DNA from: Euglena gracilis
Lineage: Eukaryota > Euglenida > Euglenophyceae > Euglenales
Assembly: GCA_039621445.1 (NCBI GenBank)
Contig: CP154954.1
Location: 48,153,847-48,217,846 of the forward strand
Length of the DNA: 64,000 nt
Direction: 5' to 3'
Shown here in pieces: positions 13,208 to 41,275 of the stretch; position 1 is the stretch's first letter, and each line of letters begins with the position of its first letter. The notes beneath the pieces were generated by a model. It was not told where the DNA came from. It saw only the letters and a list, made by a program, of their open reading frames with translations, and made no database searches. The translations under genes were made by a program, and so were the position numbers.

Positions 13208-16200
13208 TCACTTGGCCACGTACACCCGCAGCTCCTCCAGGTCAGCCCTGGCCACAGAGGCAGGTGCCGGTGGGCAAATGGGCGATCTGGGTGACTGTAT
13301 TGTTTGCAAAGTTCCATCCGGCCAAGCCACATTGCTCAGCGGCCTTCAAGGCGGAAGAAAACTCCAAAACAGGCCGGCAAATGAAAATACCCCGTTGGCT
13401 TGTTTTCCGTGGGCTTTTCTACTTCTTCTTTTGCTAGGTTTCGTCGTGGGATGTCAAACCAAACTCTGGTCTTGCAGGGCTCAGCCTTGTTGGCTTCCAT
13501 TTGGGGTTTGCCACCAGACGAGAGGCTGAATTATTTGCCTTCAAGCTGTGGCGTCACACAGCAAGGCTGACGGACGCACAAAGGTGGTAGAAAAAACACA
13601 TGCACACCCCCTACAACAAATAGGCAACCCAGACCCCCCCCCCCACGAAAGTTTGTTCTGTTCCCCGCTTGGCCACCCCGACCAACTCCACAGCTCCATC
13701 CGTCCGACGACGGACGACCCCGGCGGCCGGCCCCTGCCCGGTGGTGGGGCCGAAGAGGGACGGCAGCCCGTCGGCGCGGGCCTCGTAGTACGTGCCGAGG
13801 GCGGAGGACGCGCGGTGGCTGCGGTCGAGGGCGAAGTCCCCGTCGTCGTCCAGGAGACCCATTTCGCGGGCCCGCAGCTTGGACCGGCCCCACGCCCCAG
13901 CGCGGGCCGCCGGGGGGCAGCAACCTCCCGGCACACCCCCGGCGACCTCTGCGGAACGGGGGGGGGGGTGGGGGAGAGGCGACGGGGCGACGTGGACACC
14001 GTTCCAGACACCGTTCCACACACAGTTCGGGACACTGTTCAGGACATGGTTCGAGACACGGTTCAGGACACCGTTCCGCAAAGTGCCGGGAGGTTGCTCC
14101 CCCCCCCCCCCCGGGGAGGCCCAGAGGAATGGGACTGTTGGTTGCCCTTCTTCTGGTTGGCGGCGGCTGACTTGGAAGGTGCGGTGAGCCACACCTGGAC
14201 AAAGCAACCTCCAACGTGTCTAAGCTTGAGCAGCACATCAAATCTGATGACAGCTTCTCAATATGGGAAGAGCTGAAGCTCAACCAAATGAATATTTCAG
14301 GGCGGGTGATCGTCTGCCATCAATGGAAACGACAACCCATCCCCAACCAAATTTGGTTCTAAATCCTTTGGAAATTGGGTTCCACTTGAGAAATGGATGG
14401 TCCCTTTGTGTTTCTCAACCTTGAAACTGTTTGGAGTCCTCGAGATCTGCCAGCGACAATGCTGAGGCGTGGCTGTGTGTACACCTGCTTGACGAGGGGG
14501 ATCCGCAGCCCATCCGCCCCAAAAGCCGGGCACAGGGGGCGTTGGACTCCCCCCACCACGCACCTCCCCAGCGGTCAAGAGAGGGGGAGGTCTGATGGAC
14601 GAAATGAAGTTTCTCTGCCACACCCACCTGAACATCTTTTCGGCCTGAAAAAAAATAATAATAATAAAATATAATAATTTTCACGAGGCTGGATTATCTT
14701 CACCGAGAGAAATATGTCGTTGCACATCACCGATCGCCGTCCCCTGGGGGGGCCCTGCCCGCCGAGGTCGTACACGGAGGGCAGGCCCGGGATGCGGGCC
14801 AACACCTCCACGCTGTCGTCGAGGGCGCAGGTGGGGCTGTGGAAGAGGAACGCGTTGCGCGTCTCCAGCAGGTCGCCCGTCGACGCCCACCCGATGCCGT
14901 TGTATGCCCCGAACGGCCCCGGCGGCTGTCCCCCTCTGGTGGTTGGGTGGTGCCCCCCGCTCTCCTGGACCTCCCCCCCGCCCAAGGGGGGTATTGGGGC
15001 CATACAATTTTTTACCGACCCCCGGGGGGAGGGAGGGGGGGTCACTCCACTTTTGAAAAACCAGTCATTCACTTTTCTTTGGGAAGCCAGTCAGTCACTA
15101 CCCCCCCTGGGGGGGTCGGCCACTCAGCAAAACCAGCTACTTTCCAGTCACTTTAGGCTATTTTAGGCCAAAAAAAATTTTCCTGGCGCCTTCGGCGCCG
15201 GGGTCACTCAAGCCACTTTTGCCCACCCCTGGCCGACCCCCCCCCCCCCCAGGGGGGGAGGGGGTCCGGGCCGGACCTGGTTTTGGTCCGGGCCCAAAAC
15301 CAGTCAGTCACTCTGAAAAAACCAGTCAGTCACCCCCCCCCCCAGGGGGTGGGACAGTGCTTAAAAAATTGTCTGATTGGGGCTAAGGCCGCCGCACAGC
15401 ACTCCGGTGGTGGTCTTCCCCACAAGGATAGCGGGGCCACGGTTGTCGACCAACCGGTGGCATCAGAGCCCCCCGCCGCCGTCAGGTGCCGGTGGGGGTT
15501 AGGAATGGCCGCATCCCATGCCACCTGACCTTGTGGGAGGCTGGGGCCACAGTAATGAAAGCCACACAGATGAGAGGGCTGGCAAACTGCGGGGAGGTCT
15601 GGGCGGAAGGCGGCGGCGGACCAGCCATCACGGGTCGCGTCGTACGCGAGGGCGAGGGGCAGGGACTCGAGCCGCGTGCCGGGCATCACCAGACTTTCAT
15701 TTAGTGTGCCGCGGCGAAGTTTGCCGCCGCACAAAAATCTTTTCCATGGCGCACGCGGCGCAGAAAAAAATTTCCAGAGGCGCATTAAATGCAAGTCTGG
15801 GCAGCACCGTGCGCCGCAGCGCCGCTGTCTCCGCGTCGTCCTCCGGCACTGCCACCGCCACCCCGCCCTCCGGCTCCTCCTCGTACTGTGGCGGCTTGAA
15901 GAGGTCGAAGAGGCTCGCCCGCAGCGGCGCGACGCGGGAGCGGTGGGAACTCAGGGCCTGGGCAGCAGAGTCACCCCCCTGCCCATCTCCTCGCCGATTC
16001 TGAAGCTGCAGGAGGTGGAGGTGCAATCCAATAGGCGCGCGGCTATGCTGACTGTCTGGGGGCAGGGGGCTAAATGGCGGAAAAGCAACCTCGTTGGACG
16101 GTGCAAGCACCCAAACAAAAAACTGTTGCGCGCTCTGCCGGTGCCGTTGCGTGCGAACGTCTTCACGACTTCCCCAGCAGCTCACGGTAATGCGCGCGGT

Positions 16201-16743
16201 GGCGACCCACACCAAGCCACCATCAACCACCGAGCGGCACACTACATACAACTACTGCATACTACGCCCACAAATGGGAAAGAGGCGGCGCTGCAAAGTG
16301 CGAGGGAACGGGCATCGGACCTCCAAAGCCTCTCCTGCCCGGGATGCGTCGCCGGCCAGGGAGAGGCACACCACTGGGTCCGGCTGACGGGTTCGTCGCC
16401 GGCGGCGGAGAAAGGCTGTGGTGAGCGCTGTCAGCAGGAACGCCGCCAGGGAGACCGCCGGCGTTCGGGAGGCGGGCGGTGCGGCCGCCGGGGGTTTGGC
16501 AAGGGCGGGCGTGGAGGAGGCCGCCGGAGGGGGCTGGGCCCAGACCATGCCTCGAGCAGCCGGAAACGCCGCCGGTCCGGCCACGGCGGTACGACTCCAG
16601 AGGGCCCTCGCTCGTTGAGACCGCCTGTTGCGTCGAGAGGTAGGGACTGTCCGGGACCGCGGCAGGGGACCCCGCGCTCGCGACTTCCCCATGGGCCCCG
16701 TGCTGCCCTTCAGCGCCCGCAGGTGGGACAAAAGTCGATCCAT
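13208..16743 (-). CDS. TLDc-domain protein with N-terminal membrane segment
   Basis: TLDc domains occur in OXR1/TBC1D24-type proteins linked to oxidation resistance and V-ATPase regulation. Exons: 16743-16375 (MDRLLSHLRALKG, a Pro/Ala stretch, then the hydrophobic run SLAAFLLTALTTAFL followed by RRRRR); 15957-15808 (VAPLRASLFDLFKPPQYEEE); about 15693-15568 (LESLPLALAYDATRDGWSAA, the TLDc start); about 15458-15398 (HRLVDNRGPAILVGKTTTG); about 14932-14722 (FGAYNGIGWAS, then RNAFLFHS); about 13905-13665 (LDDDGDFALDRSHRASSALG, then YYEA and FGPT, the TLDc end); and about 13252-13208 (ADLEELRVYVAK, stop). Exons 1-2 join in phase with GT-AG. The join into the HRLVDN exon has no AG acceptor downstream of an in-frame TGA, so a non-canonical intron, sequence error or decay is possible. 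Other boundaries are approximate. Confidence 0.8.
13985..14085. repeat. Minisatellite, about 16-bp unit
   Basis: About six degenerate direct repeats of the form GGACACCGTTCCAGACAC / GGTTCAGGACACCGTTC in an intron of the TLDc gene. Read in frame on the minus strand they give a Cys/Glu/Pro repeat, but they lie outside the TLDc homology. Confidence 0.7.
15044..15360. repeat. Dispersed repeat, CCAGTCAGTCAC type
   Basis: Repeated CCAGTCAGTCAC / AACCAGTCATTCAC motifs interleaved with C8-C10 and G7-G9 runs and the hairpin GGCGCCTTCGGCGCC. Related copies are at about 22430-22530, 43150-43240 and 55560-55800. It lies in an intron of the TLDc gene. I could not find clean termini or a target duplication. 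Confidence 0.6.
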
Positions 16744-17575
16744 CACCTCCAATCTTGGTCCCTGTCAGTCAATAATGACCCTCCTTGCCCGGAGCAGGGG
16801 CGGGGGATGGGGGCCCCAGTTGCCGGGCCCAAACATAGGTGGACCGGGTAAAAACGCCCCACCCTGCCATCTCCCCTGTAAGACCCCGGTCCAACCTTTG
16901 AATCGGTGGCTCCCAATCCATTGGAGGGGGCCATATTTGTTCCGGGGTCGGGTTGTTTGTGCCTTTTCCTCTGGGAGTCTTGCCTGGTCCCTTTTATTTG
17001 GAATTTCGCTGGTAGTGGGTAGGGAGGAGATTTTTTTGGGGGGACCTTGGCGGGGGCCGAATGCAACGCAGTGCCCCGGCGACCGGCATGGGAAAGCCGC
17101 CCTCCCCTGCCGGCAGCAAGGATCCCGACAAACGGGGCGGGAATGGCGGGAGTTTGGCGGGGCGGGAAGGGAGGCAACGTGGGACGGCGCTGGCAGTGCA
17201 AGGGCCCATAGCGTGATTAATTTGGGCATGTTGTTTCAAAGGTAAATGCCGGTGCTTAAATGTCGAAGAGGATGCAAAAGCACCACCAAACGGCAAAGCA
17301 CACACACACAGGCACACACACAGGCAGGAAACGGAAGGTCCTAACTTGGTGCCGGGATTAAAAGGCACCAAAAAGAACGGCCCCAAAAGGGGGGTAAAAC
17401 AGGGGGACACAAGGCGTGAACAAAAAAAGAAGGGATGACAACACAGGAAAAAAAAAAAACGAGGGTGTCTGGGGGGGGGGACCTTCGGAATTGGTGGCCT
17501 AGGGGGGGGGGCTATTGTGTTTGTGGGCCAATCGATCTCATGCCCGCTTGCATGTAGCCCCAAGGAGTCCCAAAT
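16744..17575. other. Upstream region of the TLDc gene
   Basis: No supported gene. GC-moderate sequence with long but unconvincing frames on both strands (16765-17229 minus, 16628-17245 plus). It probably contains the TLDc promoter and 5' untranslated region. Confidence 0.5.
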
Positions 17576-17875
17576 CAGGCTGTTTTTTTTTTACCAACCC
17601 CGGGGGGAGGGGGGTCCGGGGTGTCTATGAGTGCCTGCCCAGGCAGGCACTACCCCCCCCCCGGGGTCGGATTTCAGGCCCAGGCACAATCCTTTGAAAA
17701 TAGGCCATTTTTGGCTCCCCAGCACCAGGCGCCGGGGTCTGTGCAAGGGCACTTTTGGCCGTGTGCCTCCCCCCCCCCTGGTGGTCAGATCGGGAGTGCC
17801 TTGGACTGACTGCCCAGGCAGGCACCCCCCCCCCCCCCCCGGGGGGGAGGCGGCACCCGACTAAAATACGGCCTG
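17576..17875. mobile_element. CAGGCTG-family hAT-like MITE, copy 1
   Basis: Starts CAGGCTGTTTTTTTTTTACC and ends GACTAAAATACGGCCTG. The interior has paired CAGGCAGGCACT/AGTGCCTGCC blocks and long C/G runs. Flanks TCCCAAAT and GTCCCAGT give only a partial target duplication. Copies 2-5 in this window have clear 8-bp duplications. Confidence 0.75.
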
Positions 17876-20162
17876 GTCCCAGTCGGCCCAGAAATAGAAA
17901 ATGGGCAGGCCCTTGGGCCGGAGGAAATGGCCGGTGGACGGGATGGCCGGCAGGAGGAGGCAGAGGGCCCTGACAGCGATCCCCGGCATCCCGTTGCTGC
18001 CTGGCACAGTGTGTGGGGACAAGGCGGGGGGCTGGGCCTGCGTCTTCCAAACAGATCCAATCAGGCAGCCACCCAGCCGGTCCGGGAAAACGATGCTGAC
18101 TGGCTGCATGAATCGGGAATCAGTGCCAACGGTCCCCTAATCTTGTGGTTGCCCCGTGGGTTAGTGGGGGGGGATGAGCATGACTGTCGCACAAGCCACA
18201 GGGGGCAAAAGCACTGCGGGTGTCCAAAACAAGGTTAACCAAGAACTCATCCCACACCACAACACGTTAATGACCCCCCCCAACACCACCAACAAACTGG
18301 TCGAAACCCGGGGCAAGCAACCGAATGACCCCCACCGCTGCGGTCACAGTGGCATACATGGGGGCAGTGGTTGACATACGGGCGTGTGTAGAGAGCTGCC
18401 CCTGTAGTGATGAAGGCACCAGGGCCCCCTGAAGGGGTGGACCACAAACACAACCTCTGTCACCCACACAGGGAGGTGATCTCATTGCAGGAGGCCCAAC
18501 ACACAAACGGGCTGAGACAGACAGACGCATGACGGTGGACTGGGTGGGGAGAGATAAACGATGGATTCCTTGCCATGGCCATGGCTTTGGAGGCCTCCTT
18601 GAACCGCCATTCGGTTACTCGGAGTAAGGCCTTCTTTGGACCGTTTTGACATCGTGACCTGGGCAGCCCAGGTACATGTCCTCCGAAATGGTCGAATACA
18701 CCCATCTAATTGTGCTGGGTTCTTGCAACCAACATTCCCGCTGCATGTTTTTCTTACCATTAGACCACGACAAACTGGAAACCCAATGGACCAGAGCAGC
18801 AACACCAAATGGAGGCGACCCTCCCCTGGGCACAACTGTATGGAAAAACGGTTGGTGCTCCCCCCAAAACTGGGAGGTGGGGGAGGTCAGTGTCCCAACC
18901 AACCATGACAATTCGCAAAAAGAATCTTCTTCAGTGAAAGCCACAAAAATGAATATGGGGCCCAAAAATTTGCGCCATCCAGGAGGGGGGCGGGGCACCA
19001 CCAGCACCAGCATGGGTTGGGCTAACATCCACACACCTTTGTGCCCTGCCCCATTTTGAGAGACCCCCAGAGACACCCCAGGCGCCTAATTGATGGGCAG
19101 ATTAGGTTCGGTGCAAAAGCCAGCCATTGTTGGAACGTCAACAGTACCTCAGCTCACGCGAGTGGGGTGTGGTGGGATTGGTGAAAGACTGCAATTGTGG
19201 CTGTACCAATGGTGTGATCTTTGCCAGCAGTTTGTCAGGGAACACCACAAAACACGCACCAGAGGTTCTGATGTGATTCCCGGGCGTTCACAAAATGCAA
19301 ATTATCTTTATCCCCACTGTAAATCAACACAAAAGGAACCCAGGAGGGTCTGCAACCCTTGAAAGGACCCGACCCATCCGCCCAGAATGCAGATGTGTGG
19401 GGCCACACGTCTCATAAACTGCAGGCTCGAGGGTCACAGGCATCCGTCCCCCTCTTCGGCGAGAGCAAAAAAGGTTCTTCTTGGCGCCTGGCAAGCACAG
19501 GGGCCGGAGGCTCCCTGGAGGTGGCAAGCGGAGGGATCCAAAAACTGGCCATCTGGTCGATGGATTGTACGTGGGATGGCGGCGAGAGGACAAACGATGG
19601 AACGACGGCCACCAAACTTCAATTGCGAAGCATGGAGCCAAAATGAGTTTTCCAATGTCTTCAGTGGTGTGTGCTGAAGCTGTAACTAAACCCTCCCCCC
19701 AAATAATACCCCCCCCCCCTGGGCCGGGACTTCGGACGAAAAAATAATACCCCGTATTATTTGGTATTATTTGGGGGTGGTTAGCTGATGTGCAACGCAC
19801 TGCAAGGGTCAGAATAGGAAATTTAGAGATGTTCAATTTCCCCCCAGCAAAAACAATATTCACAAACAAATGAATATTTTTTCTTCGTACACAGTTAAGC
19901 GTAAAATTTATGTATAACCAAAATTCATGACTTTGATGAAAGTGACCCACAAACAAACAAACAAACAAGACAAATTTGATGTTAACTCTTTCTGAAAAAA
20001 ATTGGCACTACCTTCGGATGAAATCATTTTTCAGCGCGCTCCTCCGGACTGAAGACAGGGACACTCTCCGCACTAAAATGCCACGATCCAGTCAAAAGCG
20101 TTGCACACACCACAGCCCTGCAGCCTGGAAATCCTGCTGGGGACCCTGAATGGCCGTCTCTA
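17876..20162. other. Mixed-composition region with an uncertain reading frame
   Basis: No recognised domain. The best frame is plus 18676-19059 (127 codons from an ATG, peptide beginning MSSEMVEYTHLIVLGSCNQH), but overlapping frames on the other strand are as long and I see no splice or homology support. The foldback at about 19690-19785 is listed separately. Confidence 0.4.
19690..19785. mobile_element. Foldback element, CCCCAAATAATACC type
   Basis: The left arm CCCTCCCCCCAAATAATACC is mirrored at the right (GGTATTATTTGGGGGTGGTT) around about 50 bases. A larger relative with a 5-bp duplication lies at 58065-58457. AGCT occurs close to both ends and may be a remnant target duplication. Confidence 0.55.
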
Positions 20163-24582
<4,420 letters not shown>

Positions 24583-24679
24583 CGCCGGCCGCGTCTCGAC
24601 GGCCCAGGGCCGAGGCTGAGGGAGGGCAGTGTGCCAAGAAGGGGTAACTGCCTTGCCTGCAGACCCCAGGGCAGTGTAT

Positions 24680-24901
24680 GGATGTGTGTGTTGTGTGTGT
24701 TGTGTGCGTGCGTGTGTGCGTGCGTGCGTGCATGTGTGTTGTGTGTGTGTGGGTGTGCGTTGTGTGTGTGTGTGTTGTGTGTGTGTGTGTGGGTGTTGTG
24801 TGTGTGTGTGTGTTGTGTGTGTGTATGTGTGGGTGTGTGTGTGTGGTGTGTGTGTGTGTGTGTGTGTGTTGTGTGCGTGTGTTGTGTGTGTGTGTGTGTG
24901 T
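24680..24901. repeat. (GT)n microsatellite, imperfect
   Basis: About 220 bases of GT/TGTG with GCGT and GGGT interruptions, directly downstream of the possible small membrane-protein exon and upstream of the glutathione S-transferase start. Confidence 0.95.
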
Positions 24902-25514
24902 TACACGCTGCCCTGTGCAGCGCCGGCCTGGCGGAGGGAGACAGTGAAAGGGACGCCCCGCAGCCCGGCGGGGGAAGCGGAGGGCTGGGTCGCCCGGAGG
25001 GAGGACACGCTGCGCCACGGCCCAACACGACCGGCCCCCCCTCCATGCAACTCCAAGGCAACGAGTCCTTCATCGACTGGGGATGGAACGAGAGACGTTG
25101 GCATTTGTAGTGTGGGGGGGTCGTTACATTCTGTTGAAATTGGCGGCCAACTCCTAGGGCGGCTTTTGGATAATTTCAACCCGGCGTCTTCGACTTCGGG
25201 CGTTTTGTGCTGGTCCTTCCTCAGCAGCCTGACCCCCCTAACGAAGCCCCCCGCCCCCCAAACGTCCCAAAACACCCCCGGCCCAAACCAAGCATTCCCC
25301 CCAAAACGCCCGCCAGTCAGCATGCCCCTCCCCGGGGACCAGGCCACCGCCTGACGGGGTGGTGGAGCTCCGCTGCGGAGGGCCCGGGGGCCCCCGGGCC
25401 CAGGGTGGTGGCCAGGCAGGCGCCGAGCGCGAGGCCGGCCAGCCCCCAGACGAGCCGCCGAGCGGGGCCGGAGGAGGGGTTGGGCTCGGCCCCGGCCGCG
25501 GGGAGCGGGTCCAT
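24901..25514 (-). CDS. Possible small single-pass membrane protein, two exons
   Basis: Exon 1, 25514 to about 25356, begins at an ATG (MDPLPAAGAEPNP) and contains a hydrophobic segment, LVWGLAGLALGACLATTLGP, that could be a transmembrane helix or transit-peptide core. Exon 2, about 25088-24901, follows a TCCATCCCCAG acceptor and reads DEGLVALELHGGGAG to a TAA beside the (GT)n tract. The donor that would keep this frame is ambiguous. A C-run plus CAG lies just before the ATG, so exon 1 may itself be internal. No family recognised. Confidence 0.35.
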
Positions 25515-27445
25515 CGGCGGCTGCGACGGGCGGGCGGGGGGGGGGGCAGGGAGAGGGCGGGGACCTGACCGATGGACCTGAAGAAAGAGAAAACCTGACC
25601 CCCACCCCGGCAAACCTCCCGGAGGTGCATTTTTGGGGGATTTGAAACTCCCACTGGGGCGTGAACATTAGGGGGGCGACAGTTGGGGAGGGAAATCAAA
25701 CCTCCGGGGCCGAAAACCAGTCAACAACAAGCAATGGGCAAGAACTGAAATTGGGCTCTTTTCTTCAAATCCGCCGCCTGGGATTGATTTAGCGAGTCGC
25801 TAAATCAATTAGTTCAAATCAACTACGGTTTGGAATCGGGGGCGGCCATGTTTGGTCGCTAATAGCGATCAAACATGGCCGCCCCTGATTCCAAAGCTTG
25901 CCTCAGCTTGCATCAGGAAGGGTCCAAAAGAAGCCCCCCCCCCCCACGGAGGCCATAATCCACTTTAAGCGCATCCGTTCTTTACTTGGGCGTGGGGGGA
26001 GCTCATGTGCGACCGCGGCTTGAACATGATCCTTTTTCCTGCCGGGTCCCTTTTCCTTCCCCACCACGTCAACGTTTACCAGTGCAATAGATCGCCGACT
26101 TACAACCGGCGGCATGACGCTTCTACTTGGGCCCCAGCTGCCTCGCCCTTTGGGTGGAGTAAACCAACAAACAAACAGGAGCTCCTTCGGGAGTCTCAGG
26201 AGGAGGCCATATCGTTATAATGATTTGAAATGAGACAAAGATGCACTTTGCGATATAACTTTCCTGCCTGTTCCTCAACATCTCAACAGGGGGAAGTATA
26301 GGTGAGCTTAGGAGGTGGTTGCAGCTGGACTTCAAAAAAGGAAACAAAAGGTGGATCTGTCACCCGACCTCCAGAACACATCACCACTGTTCTGTCACCA
26401 GTTGTCACACAAGAAATGTGGCGGGCAGAACCAAGGTTTTTGTGCATTTTTGGGTGAATTCTTATTTCCTGGAAAGCCAAACCGGGGGGGGGGGAGTCAA
26501 AACTCAACAACATATTTTGGAGGCAAAAAAACACCAATTTTGACCTTTCCCCTGAAGACCCACCCACCCACCCACCCCCTGGAGGGACCCCCAGTAGGGG
26601 AGGGGGCTAGGGGGGACCCACTTTTGGGGGTCAATTTTGGATAAAAAAAACTGGCGCTTTGTGCCGAAAATAGAACAAAACCCCGCCTCCAGCGGAGTAC
26701 CCACTTGCCCTCCCCCGGAGGGGGGGGGGCTCGGCCGGGGCCCAACCACCCCCCTCCCCCCGGTCACAAAACTTAAAAACGTCTCTGAACTCAACACACT
26801 GAAATCACTAAACATGGTATAAAATACTGCCTTCTGGGCCCGAATTTGGGCTTCAGTAGTTGAACCTGTGGGAAACGGTTTTATCACCCCTGAACCATCA
26901 AATAACCCAACAATCGGGTGACAAAATTTTGGTTTTGAAATGATCCCTGGGCAATTGCAATTGTGCGATTGCACACCCCATCCCCCCTCTCAGACCTCAC
27001 CGGCCCCAAACACTAGTCCTAGTCCCTGACCAGGAATGCCCTCTTTCTGCCCCCCCAACCCCCCTCACCCCTGCCCTCCCCCAGGTTTTGTGCGACAAGC
27101 ACCGGTGAAGTCAAGGGTCACGCTGTGGGTTGAGGAGGTGCGCTGGCCGTGACTCGTGGCAGGGTCGTCCCACTGTGAAGGTTCGGTGTGGGCGAGAAGA
27201 ACCTTAGCATGGCGCGTTTAACAAAGGCCGGTCAGCAGCCGCCCCTTTGATGGCTGGAGGCAGCGACCATATGGGAGGCCCGGAACTGTGCCATCCGCAG
27301 AAAGGAGGAAACCAACGCACCAATACATTTCCACTCTCGATGATCTTGAGGGTGGCATCTGGAGGGTGGCGAGGGAAAAGACTTCGGGGTTGAACCACAC
27401 TTTATGAACATCAAACTTCTTTATAAAATGAATTCAAATTTCATT
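25515..27445. other. Intergenic, two adjacent hairpins and homopolymer runs
   Basis: No gene supported. Contains hairpins at 25783-25809 and 25830-25894 and many G8/C8 runs. Frames such as 26504-26974 minus are interrupted, unconserved and run through homopolymers. Confidence 0.5.
25783..25894. repeat. Two adjacent perfect or near-perfect hairpins
   Basis: First hairpin: ATTGATTTAGCG paired with CGCTAAATCAAT (25783-25809). Second: TTGGAATCGGGGGCGGCCAT at the left and ATGGCCGCCCCTGATTCCAA at the right (25830-25894) with a short loop around GGTCGCTAATAGCGATC. Possibly a remnant miniature transposon or a structured intergenic RNA; there is no evidence to separate these. Confidence 0.75.
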
Positions 27446-38937
<11,492 letters not shown>

Positions 38938-39112
38938 CGCCCGCGGGGCCGACCGCGGCGGGAGGAGGGCCCGGCCCGGCGGCCGTCACAGCAGTGCCGT
39001 GTGCCTGGAGGACCAGTGGGGGGAGGGGGGTCCACTCAAACTCTGCAATACACACAGCAAATCTTGTACACATTCAATGTGCAACACATACTGTGTAAAA
39101 TGCAAATAAATG

Positions 39113-39297
39113 TACCTCCCCCCCCCCCAAGCCCAATGAACACTAAGGTGACAATCTAGACGGTCCGAACGGGGGGCATTCATTGGGCATGAGGTGTGCT
39201 TTCTGTGTTGACAAGGTATATGGTGACAATCTAGACGGTCCGAACACCCCCTGTTCATTGGGCAAGGGCGTTCATTGGGCATGGAGGGGGGGAGGTA
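39113..39297. mobile_element. Foldback element with internal direct repeats
   Basis: The outer arms TACCTCCCCCC...CCCAATGAAC and GTTCATTGGGC...GGGGGGAGGTA are inverted. Inside, GGTGACAATCTAGACGGTCC is directly repeated (near 39148 and 39218), and GTTCATTGGGCA recurs. The flanking AAAT may be a short target duplication, but it is too short to rely on. Confidence 0.7.
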
Positions 39298-40842
39298 AAT
39301 TTTAAAAAGGAAATTGGTGTAAATCCTGTTTGGAACCTCCCCCAGACAAAATCTCCAAAGGATTTATAAAATGTACCTCCTCCACGAAACATTATGCATC
39401 GCAATTTTACCTCCAAAAAAAATCTGCAAAAATGGGAAATAAAAATGGAACAGCAGAAAAATAAAGCGAAAGGCAAACTTGCACGATTCCAGCATACATT
39501 GCCTAGGTTTATGCACTTGCATTTCCTCATCCGACACCTCATTGTGCATCCAGGGGGGTAAACCCAACATCATTTTGAGAAAAGAGTACTTTGGACTCTG
39601 TGTGCACTCTCTGTGGGAAGATTACTTTCGACATCATCTAACACAGACAATTCAGACCCATCCTCGTCATGATTCAGACCCCCCTCCCTCGTCATGCAAC
39701 CACTAACCTGCAGTCAACGAAAAAAATCAAACCACAAAACCTATCTCGCTAATGCAGCGGGGTGGTGGATTAACCCCCTCAACTCAACACTCAACCCACT
39801 CGACACAAAAACAGGGGGGGATTGAAATTGGAGACCTTCAGTGAAATTGCGGAAAATTGTGAGAAATTGTGGAAATTGTGGAAATATCGATACCAGGACT
39901 GTACACACTTTTTCTTAGAAAATATTCACCTCCCATGCTTTGAGCCGCCATTTCCGTCCTGTTGAAAAAGACAAAAAGTGCAAGAACATGATTATTGATG
40001 TAATGTTCAGAATATACTGATTCCGAAAACCTTGTTGGCCAAAAAAAACCACAAAAATGATATAAACATTTGACAAGAAGTTTGGTGTCAAGGGAAAATC
40101 TGGTCCAGGACGTGGGATTTTTCAAAATCGAACTCATTTCCCAGCAGAACTTCACAAACCCAAAACTTCAGAACTCCAAAAAAACAAAAAAAAAAAGAGT
40201 TATAAAATTGCAAATCTTTCCAAAATTTGCATCAAAATAAATCCAGTTTCCCGTGTGCGGAGAAATGACAGGAAATAATTGCACCTTCCACTTCAAGCTT
40301 ATGCGGACTGAAAGAGACATTTCACGAAAATTTGGATATCACCCTGCAGTCAATGACAACGGGGGGTCATTCATCATGGGATGGTTGTAAGACCAGATGG
40401 GGGATAAAATGGGGGGGATTCTTCTTCTTCTATTCACTGCCCCCCCCCCCCCCGTCATGGCCACCACGGCGATGGTTTCCCACGGCATCCTCAACTCTTA
40501 TGCGTTCTGCCGCCATCGACGCAACCGCACTGGGGAGCAGCACACGACGTGTACACGAACCCCTGCAACCAAACCACGGTGGGTACTGCGTGGGGCGGTT
40601 GCAGAGACACAGACAGCGTTGCCGGGAAGACCGAAAGGTGGCCGATGGCGCGGGGTCCTCCACAAAATGGAGGCAACGGGGAAGGGGGGGGACAAGTGGG
40701 CCTTCCACTGGGGCAGAGGCGGTGGTCGTGGGTCTTCTACGGGGTTCGGGTGGCCCTTGTGCCACCTTGCCTTCTTCATGGGCTGTGTTTTCCCAGCTTC
40801 TCATCACCCGCAAACCTCACCCCACCCCGCTCCACCATGATG

Positions 40843-41275
40843 CAGGGTTTTTCATTCATACGTGCTGCTTGCCGAAAATTCGATGTGTGATTTTACATGA
40901 TTTTACGCGATTTTGCGTGACTCACGTCAGAGCCAAAATTTTTCCTGTATTCCCCTGGTATGCACACTTTCTGTGGAGAGGACACTCTTCACCTCCAACG
41001 GGGAATTATTTTCATTCTATGCAAACATGCAAATAAACTCAAAAATGCAGACCAAAAAAATGGCAAAAAATGATTCAAAATTGACAAAAATTTGGGCTTG
41101 GGGAAATTTGGGGCCAAAATGGGGAATTTTTCAAAGGAAGAAAAATTTCCAGCAGAAATTGAATAATCCGAGGGAAATAATGACAAAAAACTATCACTTG
41201 TTATTCTCAGATGTAATTTCCTTGATTATCCGTGATTTACGTGTTTTTACGTGGGCGTATTGATGAAAAACCCTG
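40843..41275. mobile_element. Non-autonomous hAT-like element, CAGGGTTTTTCAT ends
   Basis: The left CAGGGTTTTTCATTCATACG and right CGTATTGATGAAAAACCCTG are inverted. Sub-terminal CGTGATTTTAC-type repeats occur at both ends, as in the element at 10727-11577. Flanks CATGATG and CATGAAG differ at one base, consistent with an aged 8-bp target duplication. 433 bp with no coding capacity. Confidence 0.8.

Noticed and set aside
14190-14361. Plus-strand stretch reading KLEQHIKSDDSFSIWEELKL
   Set aside because: The composition looks protein-like, but it lies in an intron of the minus-strand TLDc gene, the opposite strand is equally open, and no partner exon was found. It could be an unrecognised exon.
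14555-14655. Minus-strand exon-like segment AEKMFRWVWQRNFISSIR between TTTTTTTTCAG and GAG|GTGCGT
   Set aside because: Good splice signals, but it falls between two TLDc segments that are contiguous in the family. It may be an alternative exon; not counted as supported.
19324-19968. 214-codon minus-strand frame
   Set aside because: It spans a transposon-like foldback and AT-rich DNA, without a domain or splice support.
40332-41036. 234-codon plus-strand frame
   Set aside because: It runs into the hAT-like element at 40843, has an equally long opposite-strand frame and shows no conserved motif.
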